A stretch of DNA of 12,570 bases from an uncultured Clostridia bacterium (GTDB lineage Bacteria > Bacillota > Clostridia > Oscillospirales > Oscillospiraceae): assembly GCA_947169005.1 (NCBI GenBank), contig CAMVOG010000040.1:1-12570 (forward strand). The letters are read 5' to 3'. Positions within the stretch are counted from its first letter, which is position 1, and every line of letters begins with the position of its first letter. Made by a program: the position numbers and the translations under genes. Shown here piece after piece: positions 1-8,487 of the stretch. The notes under the pieces are model-generated. The model searched no databases. It was not told where the DNA came from and saw only the letters and a list, made by a program, of their open reading frames with translations.

Positions 1-548
1 TTATGGGCAACGCCTTTTTTATGAAATCCCAGGTCAACTCCGTCGTGACGACCTACGCCATCCGCGGCGCGAGCTATTGCTCGGACAGCTTTCTGGAGAC
101 TGTCCGCTCCGGCGATCTGCCTTCTTACAAGACGAATATTGAGCCCTACAGCGGCATTTTCGGCGGCAAGGGCGATATCGAGAGCGCCATCGGCGCGGAG
201 GTGGTCAAGGAGCTGCGCGGGAACACCTCCACGGCCTTTTCGGGCATGAAGGCCGTGATCCATACGCCCAGCAGCGAGGTCGCCTCTTACAACAACAAGG
301 TCCTGTACGCGACCTTTTCGGTGCAGGTCGATTATTCCATCAATTTGCCGATCCGCATCATGTCCGGCGAGCCGCTTTCGATCATGGACGTCAGCTCCCG
401 GGCGGAGATAGCGGTCAACGACGCGCCCGAATTTATCCGCAATACGGATATGATCCTGGACCTGTTCCACGGCACCAAGGTCGCCAAAACCGTCAGCGAC
501 GCCTTCTCCAAGATACACGCCTTCATTGAAGATTTTGCGAATAAGTAA
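1..548 (+). CDS. TadE-like pseudopilin, 5' end outside window (partial)
   Basis: The frame is open from the window edge to TAA at 546-548 (at least 181 residues). The first in-frame ATG is at position 3, but it is probably internal. The visible protein begins with a short segment ending around VNSVVTTYAIRGAS, which resembles the part just after the N-terminal membrane helix of TadE-like pseudopilins, so the class III signal and helix should lie upstream. The body is a soluble, beta-rich-looking domain with the stretch NLPIRIMSGEP near residue 115, and ends in an amphipathic tail (residues 150-181). The role is inferred: a minor pilin or pseudopilin of a Tad/Flp system, anchored in the membrane and exposed outside. 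Support comes from its position 12 bases before a DUF5702/TadG-like gene and three genes before a clear TadE-like gene. The family assignment rests on context and the N-terminal remnant, not on a decisive motif. Confidence 0.62.
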   Translation, partial: MGNAFFMKSQVNSVVTTYAIRGASYCSDSFLETVRSGDLPSYKTNIEPYSGIFGGKGDIESAIGAEVVKELRGNTSTAFSGMKAVIHTPSSEVASYNNKVLYATFSVQVDYSINLPIRIMSGEPLSIMDVSSRAEIAVNDAPEFIRNTDMILDLFHGTKVAKTVSDAFSKIHAFIEDFANK

Positions 549-554
549 GAGGGA
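547..554 (+). promoter_or_regulatory. Ribosome binding site of the DUF5702-like gene
   Basis: The purine run AAGAGGGA overlaps the TAA stop of the preceding gene and lies 6 bases before the ATG at 561. This supports that start and suggests translation of the two genes is coupled. Confidence 0.6.
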
Positions 555-560
555 TTTGCG

Positions 561-3500
561 ATGAAACGTTCACAGAAAAGGGTCCAGGGCGCGGTATCGA
601 TCTTCCTGGTGCTGATATTGGTCCCGATGCTGACGGTCGGCGCGATGTTCGTTGACGCCAGCAAGGTCAAGCTGGCCAGGGGCGTCGCGGAGTCTGCCGG
701 GGACCTGACCCTGAATACGGCTCTGACGGGCTATGATACAGATCTGAAGCAGCTTTACGGCCTTTTCGGAACCGTGCAGGATACCGACGAGCTTTTCGGC
801 AAGCTGGAGGACTATTACCGCACCTGCATCACCTCCCGGGGCGTGCCGGATGAGCTGGCCGATGATTATGTGGACCAGATCATGGGTCAGTTGGGCCTTA
901 TGGCGCCGGACAATGGCGTGGACGACGTGATGAACATGCAGCTTATCGACTTTGAGGTCAATAAGCTGAACAACGCGAATCTGGCCAACGCCTTCATTAT
1001 CAAGGACCAGATCGTGGAGTTTATGAAATACCGCTCGCCCATCAATACGGGGCTGAGCTTTCTGCAATCCCTGAAGAGCTTTACCACCCTCAAGGAACAG
1101 ACGGACCTGGTGGACCGCAGGACCGAGTACTACGAGAAGCAGGAGGACGTGATGAAAAGCTGCCAGGAGGCCTGGTGGCACATCAACCTGTATAATAAGG
1201 CCCATTTCATCACCGGCTATCAGGGAGTAAGCGCCGAGGATTATTTTAAGACGTATATCGATAAAATCAATCAATCGGAAGCGGCTTATTACGCAGCGGC
1301 CAAAAAGACGATTAAGGATCTCTATGACACAGAGAACTATGTACAACCTACCGTTTACTATTATTCTTTCGGTGATTATCAGCCTGAGGATCAGGAGGAC
1401 AAGACGATATTTGTCCTGTTCACCAATGAGGAGCAGACAAGCCACAAGAAGGATTATACGGAATATACGGACTACTCAGAGGACAATAGAGCGAGCGCTG
1501 AAAACATCAAGACGGGAATCGGCAATCTGACAGCAGCGCTCAATCTCTTTCGGGACAATTTCCTTAAGCTGAAAGATACGTTTGAGATAGCGGATGATTC
1601 AACCTACCTGCTGCAATATCTTGTTCAAGTGGCTCGGTCAGGCTACTACCAAAAGGTGATCGACCTGATGGTGATATTGGACAAGGAGTATCAGTCGCTG
1701 ATGAACCGCATGGAATACGCGGCGGTGGACAGCAACGGCGTATCCGTTTTGGAACAGAAACCAGACACCTCCCCCGGCGATAGCTTTCGTTCATATAGAG
1801 AATGGGCGAACAGTGTTATTGATAGTTTTCAAACGACTGCTGTAACGTACAATGAACTTATCAAGACGTATTCCAGCAAGCTGAATAAAGCCAAGGATTA
1901 TGTGCGGCAAAATGATTTGGCAAACCAGACAGCTACATCTCAGGAAGTTGATAGACTTAACGAAACTGTAACAGAATTGCGCAGGGAAATCGCAGACGCG
2001 AAGACTGAGCTTGACACGGCCGTTCAACATCTGGAGGACGTTCTTGAGTACGTCAAACCGGGCGGAGAGCTGGAGCAGTCCAAGAACGCCTGGAGCAGCG
2101 CGGCCAATGTGGACAGCCTGAAAAATACCCCCATGGCCCGGCAGGACAAGGCGGAGATCGACAGCCTCTCGACTTATTTTCAGCCGGAGGACGTTCAGAA
2201 GCTGATCGACCGGCTGACCAATATAGCGGGCCATCTGGGAGATATGCTCCGGCAGATCGACAGCTATACGTTCTTCGGGGAGGAATTGGCTGCCATTACC
2301 AGTCTTGATGCCCTGAAAAATACCCTTGCAAGCGCGATCGGTCATGATAACCTTCTTCACGTTCCGCGGCAGACGGAGGCTCTGAACACACAGGTGGAGC
2401 AATGGTGCGAGGGGCAGTTCGTGATCGGCGAGCGGATCGACGCCTCCTGGGAAAACCAGTCCGGCACCCAGGCCCGGCTGGCGGGCAATACGGATAAGCT
2501 GAATTTCTATACTTATCTTTATACGCATTTCAGCGCGGGCATGTCCTCCCTGGCCGACGATGGGCAGAGCGCGGCGGATCAGAACAAGACGGAGGAAAGG
2601 GAAGAGGACGAGGAAAACGGAAAGGGGCTCTTCCAGCAGCTCAAGGACGCCAGCAATAATAACGTCGACGACGCCAGCGGCGAGGGAAGCATCAGCAACA
2701 GCGTGGAGCTGTCCGCGCAGCCTGATCTGCCCTCGAAAAACGCGGGCGCGGGCGGCTCTACGCCCAAAGGGACCGTCAATAAGGGCGACGACGCGGTAAA
2801 AAACAGCAGCAAGGACCTGGACGGCATGTTCAAAAATCTGTCCTCCTCCCTGCTGAGCACCGCCAAGGACGCACTGAACGGCGTGATCGACCGCCTGTAT
2901 GTCGCGGATTACGCGCTGAGCATGTTCAGCTACGATACCATTGAGAAGGAATGGGAGAAAAAGAATGCCGCCTCCGCGTCCCCGGCTGCGGAAATGGACC
3001 TGGAGACCCTCACCTGGAATCCCATCAACGCGGACAACAACCTGGGCTATGGGCATGAGGTGGAATACATCATCTACGGGGGCACGAACAAGAACAATCT
3101 GCTGGCCGCCTCCGGCTCGATCTACGGGGTGCGCCTGGCCTTCAATCTGATCTACGCCTTCATGGATTCCGAGATCCGCGACACGGCCTTCGCCATCGCG
3201 ACGCCCATTTCGGCGGCCACGCTGGGCGTGATCCCGGTCCCACTGATCCAGGCCGTCATCATCATAGGCGTAGCCTGTATCCAGTCCGGCATTGATCTCG
3301 GGCATCTCAAGGACGGCGAGGCGGTACCGCTTTTCCACAACGAGAACAGCTGGAGCTGCAGCGTGAGAGGCCTTGTCAACGAGGCCAAGGGCAAAGCCGG
3401 GGAGGCGCTGAAAAAGACCGTGAACGTGGCGGCCGGAGCAGCCAAAAACGAGCTGAGCGAGCTGCTGGATATGACGGACGACATGCTGGGGGAGAATATC

Positions 3501-4358
3501 GATAAGGCCACGGGGGACGTAACGCAGAAGGTCTCCGCGGTTTATGATACGCTGATCTCTCAGCACGCGGAAACGGCCATCCAGAAGCTGACCACCCTGG
3601 CCAACAATGCCATTGAGGAATACGCGCTGAACCCGGCGATCGATATGAAGAGCTACGTGGAGCAGCGGCTGGACCAGTGGCTGGCGGAGGAAGGGGCCGG
3701 CGTGGACAAGAGCAGCGACCTGGCCTATATCGTCAAGGAAGAGGCCGTGAAGGTGATCAAGGGCAATTTCGTGGATGAAATGCTCAATCTTCTCCTGCAG
3801 GCCCAGAAGGATGCCCAGGCCGAGATCGAGAATCTCGGGAGAACGATCACGGATAAAATCGCGGATATCCGCACCCAAATCACGGATCGGATCAATGCGG
3901 CGGGCAGCAAGGTCTCGGCGTACAAGTCCGAGATGCTCGGCAAGCTGAAGGAGTCTGTCAACGGAGGCGTCGATTCCCTGCGGGATGAGCTGAATCATCA
4001 GATCGACGGTATCTTCGGCTCCGGCGGGGGAGACGGGCTCAGCTCCGACAACAGCGGCGTGGCCTCCTTCCTGTCCTTCCGCTACAGCGATTATCTGCGG
4101 CTGTTCCTGATGATCGGCCTCTATACCAATGAGGAGGCCATTCTCCTGCGGATCGCGGACGTCGTTCAGATCAATATGGTGAAGCAGGGCCATGAGGGCT
4201 TTGCGCTGAGCAACTCCGCCGCCTATGTCCAGATGGACGCAACGATCCAGGTGAAGCCGACTTTCTTGGCTATCCCGATCTTTGCGGAGGTAGCGAACAA
4301 TCCCGCCAGCAATACGGGCTGGTATACGATCGAGTACCACGATATCAGAGGATATTAA
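561..4358 (+). CDS. DUF5702 / TadG-like pilus-associated surface protein
   Basis: This is a 1265-residue protein with an N-terminal class III-like signal: a basic stretch, Gly10, then AVSIFLVLILVPML as the membrane helix. It lacks the Glu at +5 that true prepilins carry (Phe15 is there). The sequence after the helix, with alternating small and hydrophobic residues and KQLYGLFG at about 62-69, is typical of clostridial DUF5702/TadG-like proteins. Further along are a coiled-coil-like region (about 430-510), an acidic Gly/Ser-rich linker (about 664-745), a hydrophobic segment (about 875-915, VIPVPLIQAVIIIGVA) followed by a Trp-containing stretch, a second long helical region (about 940-1155), and the family-typical C-terminal block FLSFRYSDYLRLFL at about 1170-1183. 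It is probably membrane-anchored with a large extracellular part, and likely a structural or adhesive component of the Tad machine. The biochemical role is unknown. Codons 230-310 and 415-475 are markedly AT-richer than the rest. Confidence 0.8.
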   Translation: MKRSQKRVQGAVSIFLVLILVPMLTVGAMFVDASKVKLARGVAESAGDLTLNTALTGYDTDLKQLYGLFGTVQDTDELFGKLEDYYRTCITSRGVPDELADDYVDQIMGQLGLMAPDNGVDDVMNMQLIDFEVNKLNNANLANAFIIKDQIVEFMKYRSPINTGLSFLQSLKSFTTLKEQTDLVDRRTEYYEKQEDVMKSCQEAWWHINLYNKAHFITGYQGVSAEDYFKTYIDKINQSEAAYYAAAKKTIKDLYDTENYVQPTVYYYSFGDYQPEDQEDKTIFVLFTNEEQTSHKKDYTEYTDYSEDNRASAENIKTGIGNLTAALNLFRDNFLKLKDTFEIADDSTYLLQYLVQVARSGYYQKVIDLMVILDKEYQSLMNRMEYAAVDSNGVSVLEQKPDTSPGDSFRSYREWANSVIDSFQTTAVTYNELIKTYSSKLNKAKDYVRQNDLANQTATSQEVDRLNETVTELRREIADAKTELDTAVQHLEDVLEYVKPGGELEQSKNAWSSAANVDSLKNTPMARQDKAEIDSLSTYFQPEDVQKLIDRLTNIAGHLGDMLRQIDSYTFFGEELAAITSLDALKNTLASAIGHDNLLHVPRQTEALNTQVEQWCEGQFVIGERIDASWENQSGTQARLAGNTDKLNFYTYLYTHFSAGMSSLADDGQSAADQNKTEEREEDEENGKGLFQQLKDASNNNVDDASGEGSISNSVELSAQPDLPSKNAGAGGSTPKGTVNKGDDAVKNSSKDLDGMFKNLSSSLLSTAKDALNGVIDRLYVADYALSMFSYDTIEKEWEKKNAASASPAAEMDLETLTWNPINADNNLGYGHEVEYIIYGGTNKNNLLAASGSIYGVRLAFNLIYAFMDSEIRDTAFAIATPISAATLGVIPVPLIQAVIIIGVACIQSGIDLGHLKDGEAVPLFHNENSWSCSVRGLVNEAKGKAGEALKKTVNVAAGAAKNELSELLDMTDDMLGENIDKATGDVTQKVSAVYDTLISQHAETAIQKLTTLANNAIEEYALNPAIDMKSYVEQRLDQWLAEEGAGVDKSSDLAYIVKEEAVKVIKGNFVDEMLNLLLQAQKDAQAEIENLGRTITDKIADIRTQITDRINAAGSKVSAYKSEMLGKLKESVNGGVDSLRDELNHQIDGIFGSGGGDGLSSDNSGVASFLSFRYSDYLRLFLMIGLYTNEEAILLRIADVVQINMVKQGHEGFALSNSAAYVQMDATIQVKPTFLAIPIFAEVANNPASNTGWYTIEYHDIRGY

Positions 4359-4371
4359 GAGAGGCAGTCAA

Positions 4372-5070
4372 ATGATGAAGAAAATGAGCTTACGTTTGAT
4401 CCCTGCAGCGCTCCTGCTGCTCCTGCTGCTCCTCCCGGCTTGCGGGAAGAGCGAAGAACCTGCCGCCGCCCCTCAGCCCGGCACAGCTTCGACCAACGCG
4501 CCGACAGAGACGGCTGAGGCCCTTAGCCCCGAGGAAACGGCGGAGCCTGCCGCTGCGGAGGAGCCAACGGGGACGGAGGAAAACGCCCTGCTTGGCTATA
4601 CCTTCCACGTGCCCGGCCGGGAGATCTATGTGGACGTTCCGGAGCAGTTCCAGGAATATGAAAAGGGCTACACCCAGATCTATTTCGTCTCCGGGATCAA
4701 ATACGTCTCGGTCACGGCGGAGCGCGGAGAGGAATTTGCCGGGATCACGGACCTGATGGAGGCCCATGAGGCGGCCTTTGCCAAATTCCTGCGGAATATC
4801 CAGAATGTAGCCCTGGTCACGGAGCTGCATGTGGAGGAGGACGAAACCGTCACCGTCAACGGCCTTGAGGTCTACCGCTTTACCGGAACGCTCGGCCAGG
4901 AGTACAGCGCCACTGATGAAGCCTTCGTCACGGGCTGTTCCTTTGTGCTGGACGGGACGCCCTGCTGTCTTGTCGGCTCGGTGATGACGGCGGAGCAGGA
5001 GCAGAGCGATATCGACGAGATCAGCGACATGATCGCGGCGATGATGGATTCCGTCCGCACGGAGCCCTGA
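4372..5070 (+). CDS. Lipoprotein of the Tad operon, function unknown
   Basis: The 232-residue protein has a classic lipoprotein signal: MMKK, a poly-leucine core, and the lipobox LPAC with Cys24 as the predicted lipidated residue. A low-complexity Ala/Glu/Pro/Thr linker (about 25-75) follows and would hold the folded domain (about 76-232) away from the membrane on the outer face. That domain alternates short beta strands with a helix near residues 125-145 and contains two Cys near residues 188-206 that could pair. I do not recognise a named family. The start is ATG 4372 or the adjacent ATG 4375; the purine run AAGAGAGG (4357-4364) serves either. The gene begins 13 bases after the DUF5702-like gene and precedes a TadE-like pseudopilin, so a pilus-accessory role (a pilotin-like or assembly factor) is likely but unproven. 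Confidence 0.8.
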   Translation: MMKKMSLRLIPAALLLLLLLLPACGKSEEPAAAPQPGTASTNAPTETAEALSPEETAEPAAAEEPTGTEENALLGYTFHVPGREIYVDVPEQFQEYEKGYTQIYFVSGIKYVSVTAERGEEFAGITDLMEAHEAAFAKFLRNIQNVALVTELHVEEDETVTVNGLEVYRFTGTLGQEYSATDEAFVTGCSFVLDGTPCCLVGSVMTAEQEQSDIDEISDMIAAMMDSVRTEP

Positions 5071-5086
5071 GGAGAGCAACAGAGTT

Positions 5087-5096
5087 AAAGAGGTGA
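5087..5096 (+). promoter_or_regulatory. Ribosome binding site that fixes the start at 5102
   Basis: AAAGAGGTGA is a near-perfect Shine-Dalgarno match. The in-frame GTG at 5093-5095 is part of this site and so cannot be the start. The ATG at 5102 lies at the right distance downstream. Confidence 0.75.
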
Positions 5097-5101
5097 GTTC
5101 A

Positions 5102-6451
5102 ATGCGACGCAGACAGAAGAGAGAGGAAGGCGCTGTCACGGTCGAGGCCGTGATCTCGCTGACGGCCTTTATGTTTGCCATGGTCACGATCTTTACCATT
5201 GTGAATATCTGCATCGTGCAGGCAAAGGTGTCCTGTGCGCTGAACGCCACGGCCAAGGAGATATCCCAGTACAGCTATCTCTATTCCATAGCCGGGCTGA
5301 ACAGACTGCATGGAAAGGTGTATGAAAACGGCCTGGCACAGACGGAGGATATCACCAGTCTGCTGAGCGATGTGAATGACGCCTATAATGAGATCCAGAC
5401 GTTGGGCAATTCGGCTGCGGACATTTCCTTCAATAACGTGGACAGCATTATGACCGCGTGGGATAACGTTTCCGGCGAGCTGCAGGACCTCCAGGGGACC
5501 GGAAGCAGCATTGAAAGCACCCTGGAGTCCATGGCCTCCGACCCGAAGAGCCTGCTCTTCGGCATTGCCAAGATCGGCGCCTCCAAGGGCTTTGACCTGG
5601 CCAAGTCGCGGCTGATCGCCGCGCCCCTGGCGCGGGCCATGTGCAAAAAGAATCTCGTGAATAAAAAAGACGGGGACGTGGAGTCTTATCTGAAATCCCT
5701 GGGGGTCGTGCCCTCAGCGAGCGGCTCCTATTACGGAGGGCTGGATTTCACCCAATCCGCGCTTTTCCCCAACGGCTCGGACGTTATCAAGCTCGTGGTG
5801 TCCTATGAGGTCCATGTGATCGAGCTGCTGCCGGTGGATTTCACCTTCCAGTTCTGCCAGAGCGCCATCACCCACGGCTGGCCCGCCGAGGAGCTGAGCT
5901 TTGAACGCATCCGGGAGCCGGAGGTAAACCAGACGATCTGGACCCAGGGGACCGTGGAGGAAAGAGCCAGCTTTATCCGCAATCTTCTCATCAAGGATCT
6001 GCAGGGTGATGGCTATAAAAAGACAAGAAAGCTGACGGACGTCCAGCTTTATAATCCCGAGGAAAATGAATTTATCATGATCGCCTCCATGAATCCCCTG
6101 TGGAGCAAGGAGGGCGAGCCCGCCATGACGCTGGACGATCTCAGCGACGAGGCGATCCGCAACAATCTGGAGCGCCTGGCCAATAAGATGAAGAGCACGA
6201 CGGAGCCGCTGAACGAGGTGAACGTCCGAACAGAGGACGGCAGCGGCAGCTCCCAAACGGAGGTCGTGGCCTGCGGCGGGGCGAAAAACAAGATCGTGCT
6301 GGTGGTACCTACGGACGAGGGGCTGAAGGAGCGGATCGAGGAGGTACTGGCAAGCGCCAATACCAACGGGGTCGAGATCGAGGTCGTCGCGTCCTTTGGC
6401 AGGGGGGCGAGGACCACGGAGGTCCCGCCGGCCGAAGGAGAGGAAAACTGA
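5102..6451 (+). CDS. TadE-like pseudopilin with class III signal
   Basis: From ATG 5102 the protein has 449 residues. Its N terminus is a textbook prepilin leader: the basic stretch MRRRQKREEG with Gly10 at the predicted cleavage site, Ala as mature residue 1, Glu15 at +5 (AVTVE), then a hydrophobic helix of about 25 residues. It should be cut by the prepilin peptidase encoded immediately downstream. The mature part is large for a TadE protein: a helical region (about 45-180), a mixed domain (about 200-330) and a C-terminal alpha/beta segment with NKIVLVVPTDEG near residue 398. An acidic tail ends the protein. Large TadE-like proteins of this shape are known in clostridial Tad loci, where they are thought to be minor pilins at the pilus base or tip; that role is inferred. 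The stop is followed after 3 bases by the peptidase start, so the two are tightly coupled. Confidence 0.8.
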   Translation: MRRRQKREEGAVTVEAVISLTAFMFAMVTIFTIVNICIVQAKVSCALNATAKEISQYSYLYSIAGLNRLHGKVYENGLAQTEDITSLLSDVNDAYNEIQTLGNSAADISFNNVDSIMTAWDNVSGELQDLQGTGSSIESTLESMASDPKSLLFGIAKIGASKGFDLAKSRLIAAPLARAMCKKNLVNKKDGDVESYLKSLGVVPSASGSYYGGLDFTQSALFPNGSDVIKLVVSYEVHVIELLPVDFTFQFCQSAITHGWPAEELSFERIREPEVNQTIWTQGTVEERASFIRNLLIKDLQGDGYKKTRKLTDVQLYNPEENEFIMIASMNPLWSKEGEPAMTLDDLSDEAIRNNLERLANKMKSTTEPLNEVNVRTEDGSGSSQTEVVACGGAKNKIVLVVPTDEGLKERIEEVLASANTNGVEIEVVASFGRGARTTEVPPAEGEEN

Positions 6452-6454
6452 GCT

Positions 6455-7114
6455 ATGCTAATTGATGTGATCGTCAGCCTTGTCCTGGTCGCAGCCGGCG
6501 TTTTTGCTATGCGCATGTACCTGGATGGGGAGAAGGAGAAGGGGAGCGAAGGCGCCTTCACGCTTTCCGCCCGGCGGATGGGCTTGCTGCTGCTCATCGG
6601 GCTCCTGGCGGCCGGGGGGATGATCGCCGTCCTCAACGGCGTTTACCATCTTCCGCTGCTGGAGCGGTTGAAGCGGCTGGTCCTGGTGTTGTCCATATAT
6701 CCTGCCGCCGTGATCGACGCCCATCTTCGCAAGCTGCCGAATCCCTTTTTGCTTTTCACGCTGGGCGCGCGCGTCGTCCTGCTCCTTATAGAGCTTGCCG
6801 TAGACGCGTCGGCTGCCTGGAATACGCTGAAGGATTGCCTTTTGGGGGCCGTTATTCTGGCGGCGTTTTTCCTCCTGATGCTGCTGGTTTTTAAGGGGAG
6901 CATCGGAATGGGGGATATCAAGCTCTTCGGCCTGATCGGGCTGTATAAGGGGATCTGGGGCTCTGTACAGGCTGTGTTTTATGCTCTGGTCGTTTCATTT
7001 GTGGTCGCCATTGTTCTGCTGATCGCTCGCAAGAAAAGCCGGAAGGATTCCATTCCCTTTGGCCCGAGTATTGCTTTCGGCGCCTTTTTGGCATCCATGC
7101 TGTCCGGAGTTTAA
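6455..7114 (+). CDS. A24 prepilin peptidase catalytic subunit (TadV/CpaA-like)
   Basis: This is a 219-residue polytopic membrane protein. Both catalytic aspartates of the A24 aspartic peptidase family are visible: Asp88 in AAVIDAHLRKLPN and Asp154 in the GxGD motif IGMGDIKLFG. The family's usual late motif PFGPSIAFGA is at 201-210. It should cleave class III leaders at the cytoplasmic face of the membrane, such as that of the upstream TadE-like protein. It lacks the cysteine-rich DiS_P_DiS domain of full PilD enzymes, as is normal for TadV/CpaA, but has about 65 extra N-terminal residues with two helices (about 3-20 and 43-60) joined by a short charged loop. A candidate for the missing domain is encoded separately at 11058-11537. 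The start is ATG 6455, behind AAGGAGAGG (6435-6443), which lies in the end of the preceding gene. Confidence 0.88.
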   Translation: MLIDVIVSLVLVAAGVFAMRMYLDGEKEKGSEGAFTLSARRMGLLLLIGLLAAGGMIAVLNGVYHLPLLERLKRLVLVLSIYPAAVIDAHLRKLPNPFLLFTLGARVVLLLIELAVDASAAWNTLKDCLLGAVILAAFFLLMLLVFKGSIGMGDIKLFGLIGLYKGIWGSVQAVFYALVVSFVVAIVLLIARKKSRKDSIPFGPSIAFGAFLASMLSGV

Positions 7115-7123
7115 GGGGAGGGA
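7113..7123 (+). promoter_or_regulatory. Ribosome binding site supporting a TTG start at 7130
   Basis: AAGGGGAGGGA overlaps the end of the peptidase gene (stop TAA 7112-7114). It is 6 bases before TTG 7130, and no in-frame ATG lies nearby, so the TTG start is well supported. Confidence 0.65.
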
Positions 7124-7129
7124 ATCAAT

Positions 7130-8440
7130 TTGGCAAGCAGAAAGTATCTCTATCCGCTGCTGATCGTTGTTTTGATGGTGCTGTCCTGGTATATGCTCCT
7201 GTCGGATACCGCGAAGTCCGGCGCCGAGTTCGACGCCTATTTGCAGGAGGCGCGCCATTACGCGGAGATCGGTGTAACGAAATACGCCCGGGATAATTAC
7301 GACAAGGCGCTGGAGCTCAAGGACGATCCCGACATTTACGTCGAGGTGGCGGAGTATTACCGGGAGCACGAGTCCGGCCGGGCCTATCTCCAATGGTGCC
7401 GGAGTTTTTTTGAACATTTTCCGGAGGACCCCAGGGCCTATGACTGCCTGCTGAGAGCTTACCATACTGCTGAGGACTACAGCTCCTGCTTCGACGTTCT
7501 GGAGACCGCGGGGAGACGGGGCGTGAGCTCCGCGTATATGGAGGGCGTCGCGGCTGAGCTGGCCTACGCCTTCGAGCTGGATTATAACACCTTCAGCGCG
7601 GTCTCCGTCTTCGGCGGCGGCTGCTGCGCGGTTGAGGCGGACGGAAAATGGGGCTTTGTCAACCAGTTCGGCGACAACGTCGTTTCCTGCAAATATCAGG
7701 CGGCGGGGACCTATTCCACCGCGGGCGTGGCGCCGGTCGTCAGCGAGCAGAACGGCCCCTTCTTTATCGACGGATCCGGCGCGCGGATCATGGCCACGAA
7801 CGAGCCTTACCGTTCCTTCGGGATGTTCATTGACGAGCGTATCCCCGCGGAGGACGAGACCGGGCGCTATCATTATCTTGACCATTTCTTTGAGCCCGTT
7901 TTCGGCGATTATCTTTTCGCCGGGGCCTTCAACGGCGGGCTGGCTGCCGCTCAGGCGGCGGACGGCTGGCACGTCGTCCGCCCGGATGGGTCGGAGCCCT
8001 TCGGCGCCGTTTATAAGGACGTCGTGCTGGACGAAAAGGGCATTGCCTTCCGAAACGGGCGGGCCTTCGTTTCGGGCGCGGACGGCGCGTATATGATGAT
8101 CGACGATACGGGGGCTCAGGTGGGCTCGCTGACGTTCTCGGACGCTCTGCCCTTCTTCGGGCCCGGCGCTGCCGCAGTTGAGCTGAACGGAAAGTGGCAG
8201 TTCGTCCGCGCGGACGGATCGCTTGTGGAGGGGAGCGCCTATGAGGCGGCCCGCTCCTTCAGCAACGGTCTGGCCGCCGTCTGCGTAGACGGCCTCTGGG
8301 GCTTTATTGACGAGACGATGCAGATGGTGATCGAGCCCCAGTTCCAGGATGCTATGTATTTCAATGAAAAAGGGAGCTGTTTCGTATACACGGGCCGGGG
8401 ATGGCAGCTTTTGCAGCTCTATCGGCTCAATCGCAAGTGA
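7130..8440 (+). CDS. Membrane-anchored WG-repeat protein
   Basis: The 436-residue protein starts at TTG. One N-terminal helix (about 7-24) has a short basic flank and no lipobox or obvious cleavage site, so it is most likely a signal anchor with the rest outside the cell. Residues 33-145 are helical and TPR-like (YAEIGVTKYARDNYDKALEL). Residues 158-425 are a run of about five or six degenerate WG beta-repeats, with signature pieces such as DGKWGFVNQFG (171-181), NGKWQFVRADGS (353-364) and DGLWGFIDE (387-395). WG repeats are widespread in Firmicutes and Bacteroidetes surface proteins and are thought to mediate binding; no catalytic site is visible. Its place directly after the prepilin peptidase suggests a scaffold, adhesin or sensor for the pilus machine, which is inference. 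Confidence 0.82.
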   Translation: MASRKYLYPLLIVVLMVLSWYMLLSDTAKSGAEFDAYLQEARHYAEIGVTKYARDNYDKALELKDDPDIYVEVAEYYREHESGRAYLQWCRSFFEHFPEDPRAYDCLLRAYHTAEDYSSCFDVLETAGRRGVSSAYMEGVAAELAYAFELDYNTFSAVSVFGGGCCAVEADGKWGFVNQFGDNVVSCKYQAAGTYSTAGVAPVVSEQNGPFFIDGSGARIMATNEPYRSFGMFIDERIPAEDETGRYHYLDHFFEPVFGDYLFAGAFNGGLAAAQAADGWHVVRPDGSEPFGAVYKDVVLDEKGIAFRNGRAFVSGADGAYMMIDDTGAQVGSLTFSDALPFFGPGAAAVELNGKWQFVRADGSLVEGSAYEAARSFSNGLAAVCVDGLWGFIDETMQMVIEPQFQDAMYFNEKGSCFVYTGRGWQLLQLYRLNRK

Positions 8441-8472
8441 CCCGGCAGCTTTTTACGAAACATATATAACGC

Positions 8473-8479
8473 AGGAGGG
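8473..8479 (+). promoter_or_regulatory. Ribosome binding site supporting a GTG start at 8488
   Basis: AGGAGGG lies 8 bases before GTG 8488. The 47-base gap before this gene (8441-8487) is the longest in the operon. It contains an AT-rich patch around 8461-8470, but I see no convincing promoter or hairpin. Confidence 0.65.
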
Positions 8480-8487
8480 TTAGCACC

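Noticed and set aside
1791..4340. An 849-codon open frame on the - strand opposite the DUF5702-like gene.
   Set aside because: It is a mirror of a high-GC coding gene. Its translation is low-complexity (rich in His, Arg, Leu, Gly, Gln, Asp), has no family motifs, and lies fully inside a well-supported + strand gene.
5093..5101. GTG 5093 as the start of the second TadE-like gene.
   Set aside because: The GTG lies within the Shine-Dalgarno sequence; ATG 5102 is correctly spaced and gives a cleaner prepilin leader.
8441..8487. A possible internal promoter in the AT-rich patch before the FHA gene.
   Set aside because: A TATAAC-like hexamer is present at 8465-8470, but no acceptable -35 box is found at 16-18 bases; it remains possible that a weak promoter exists.
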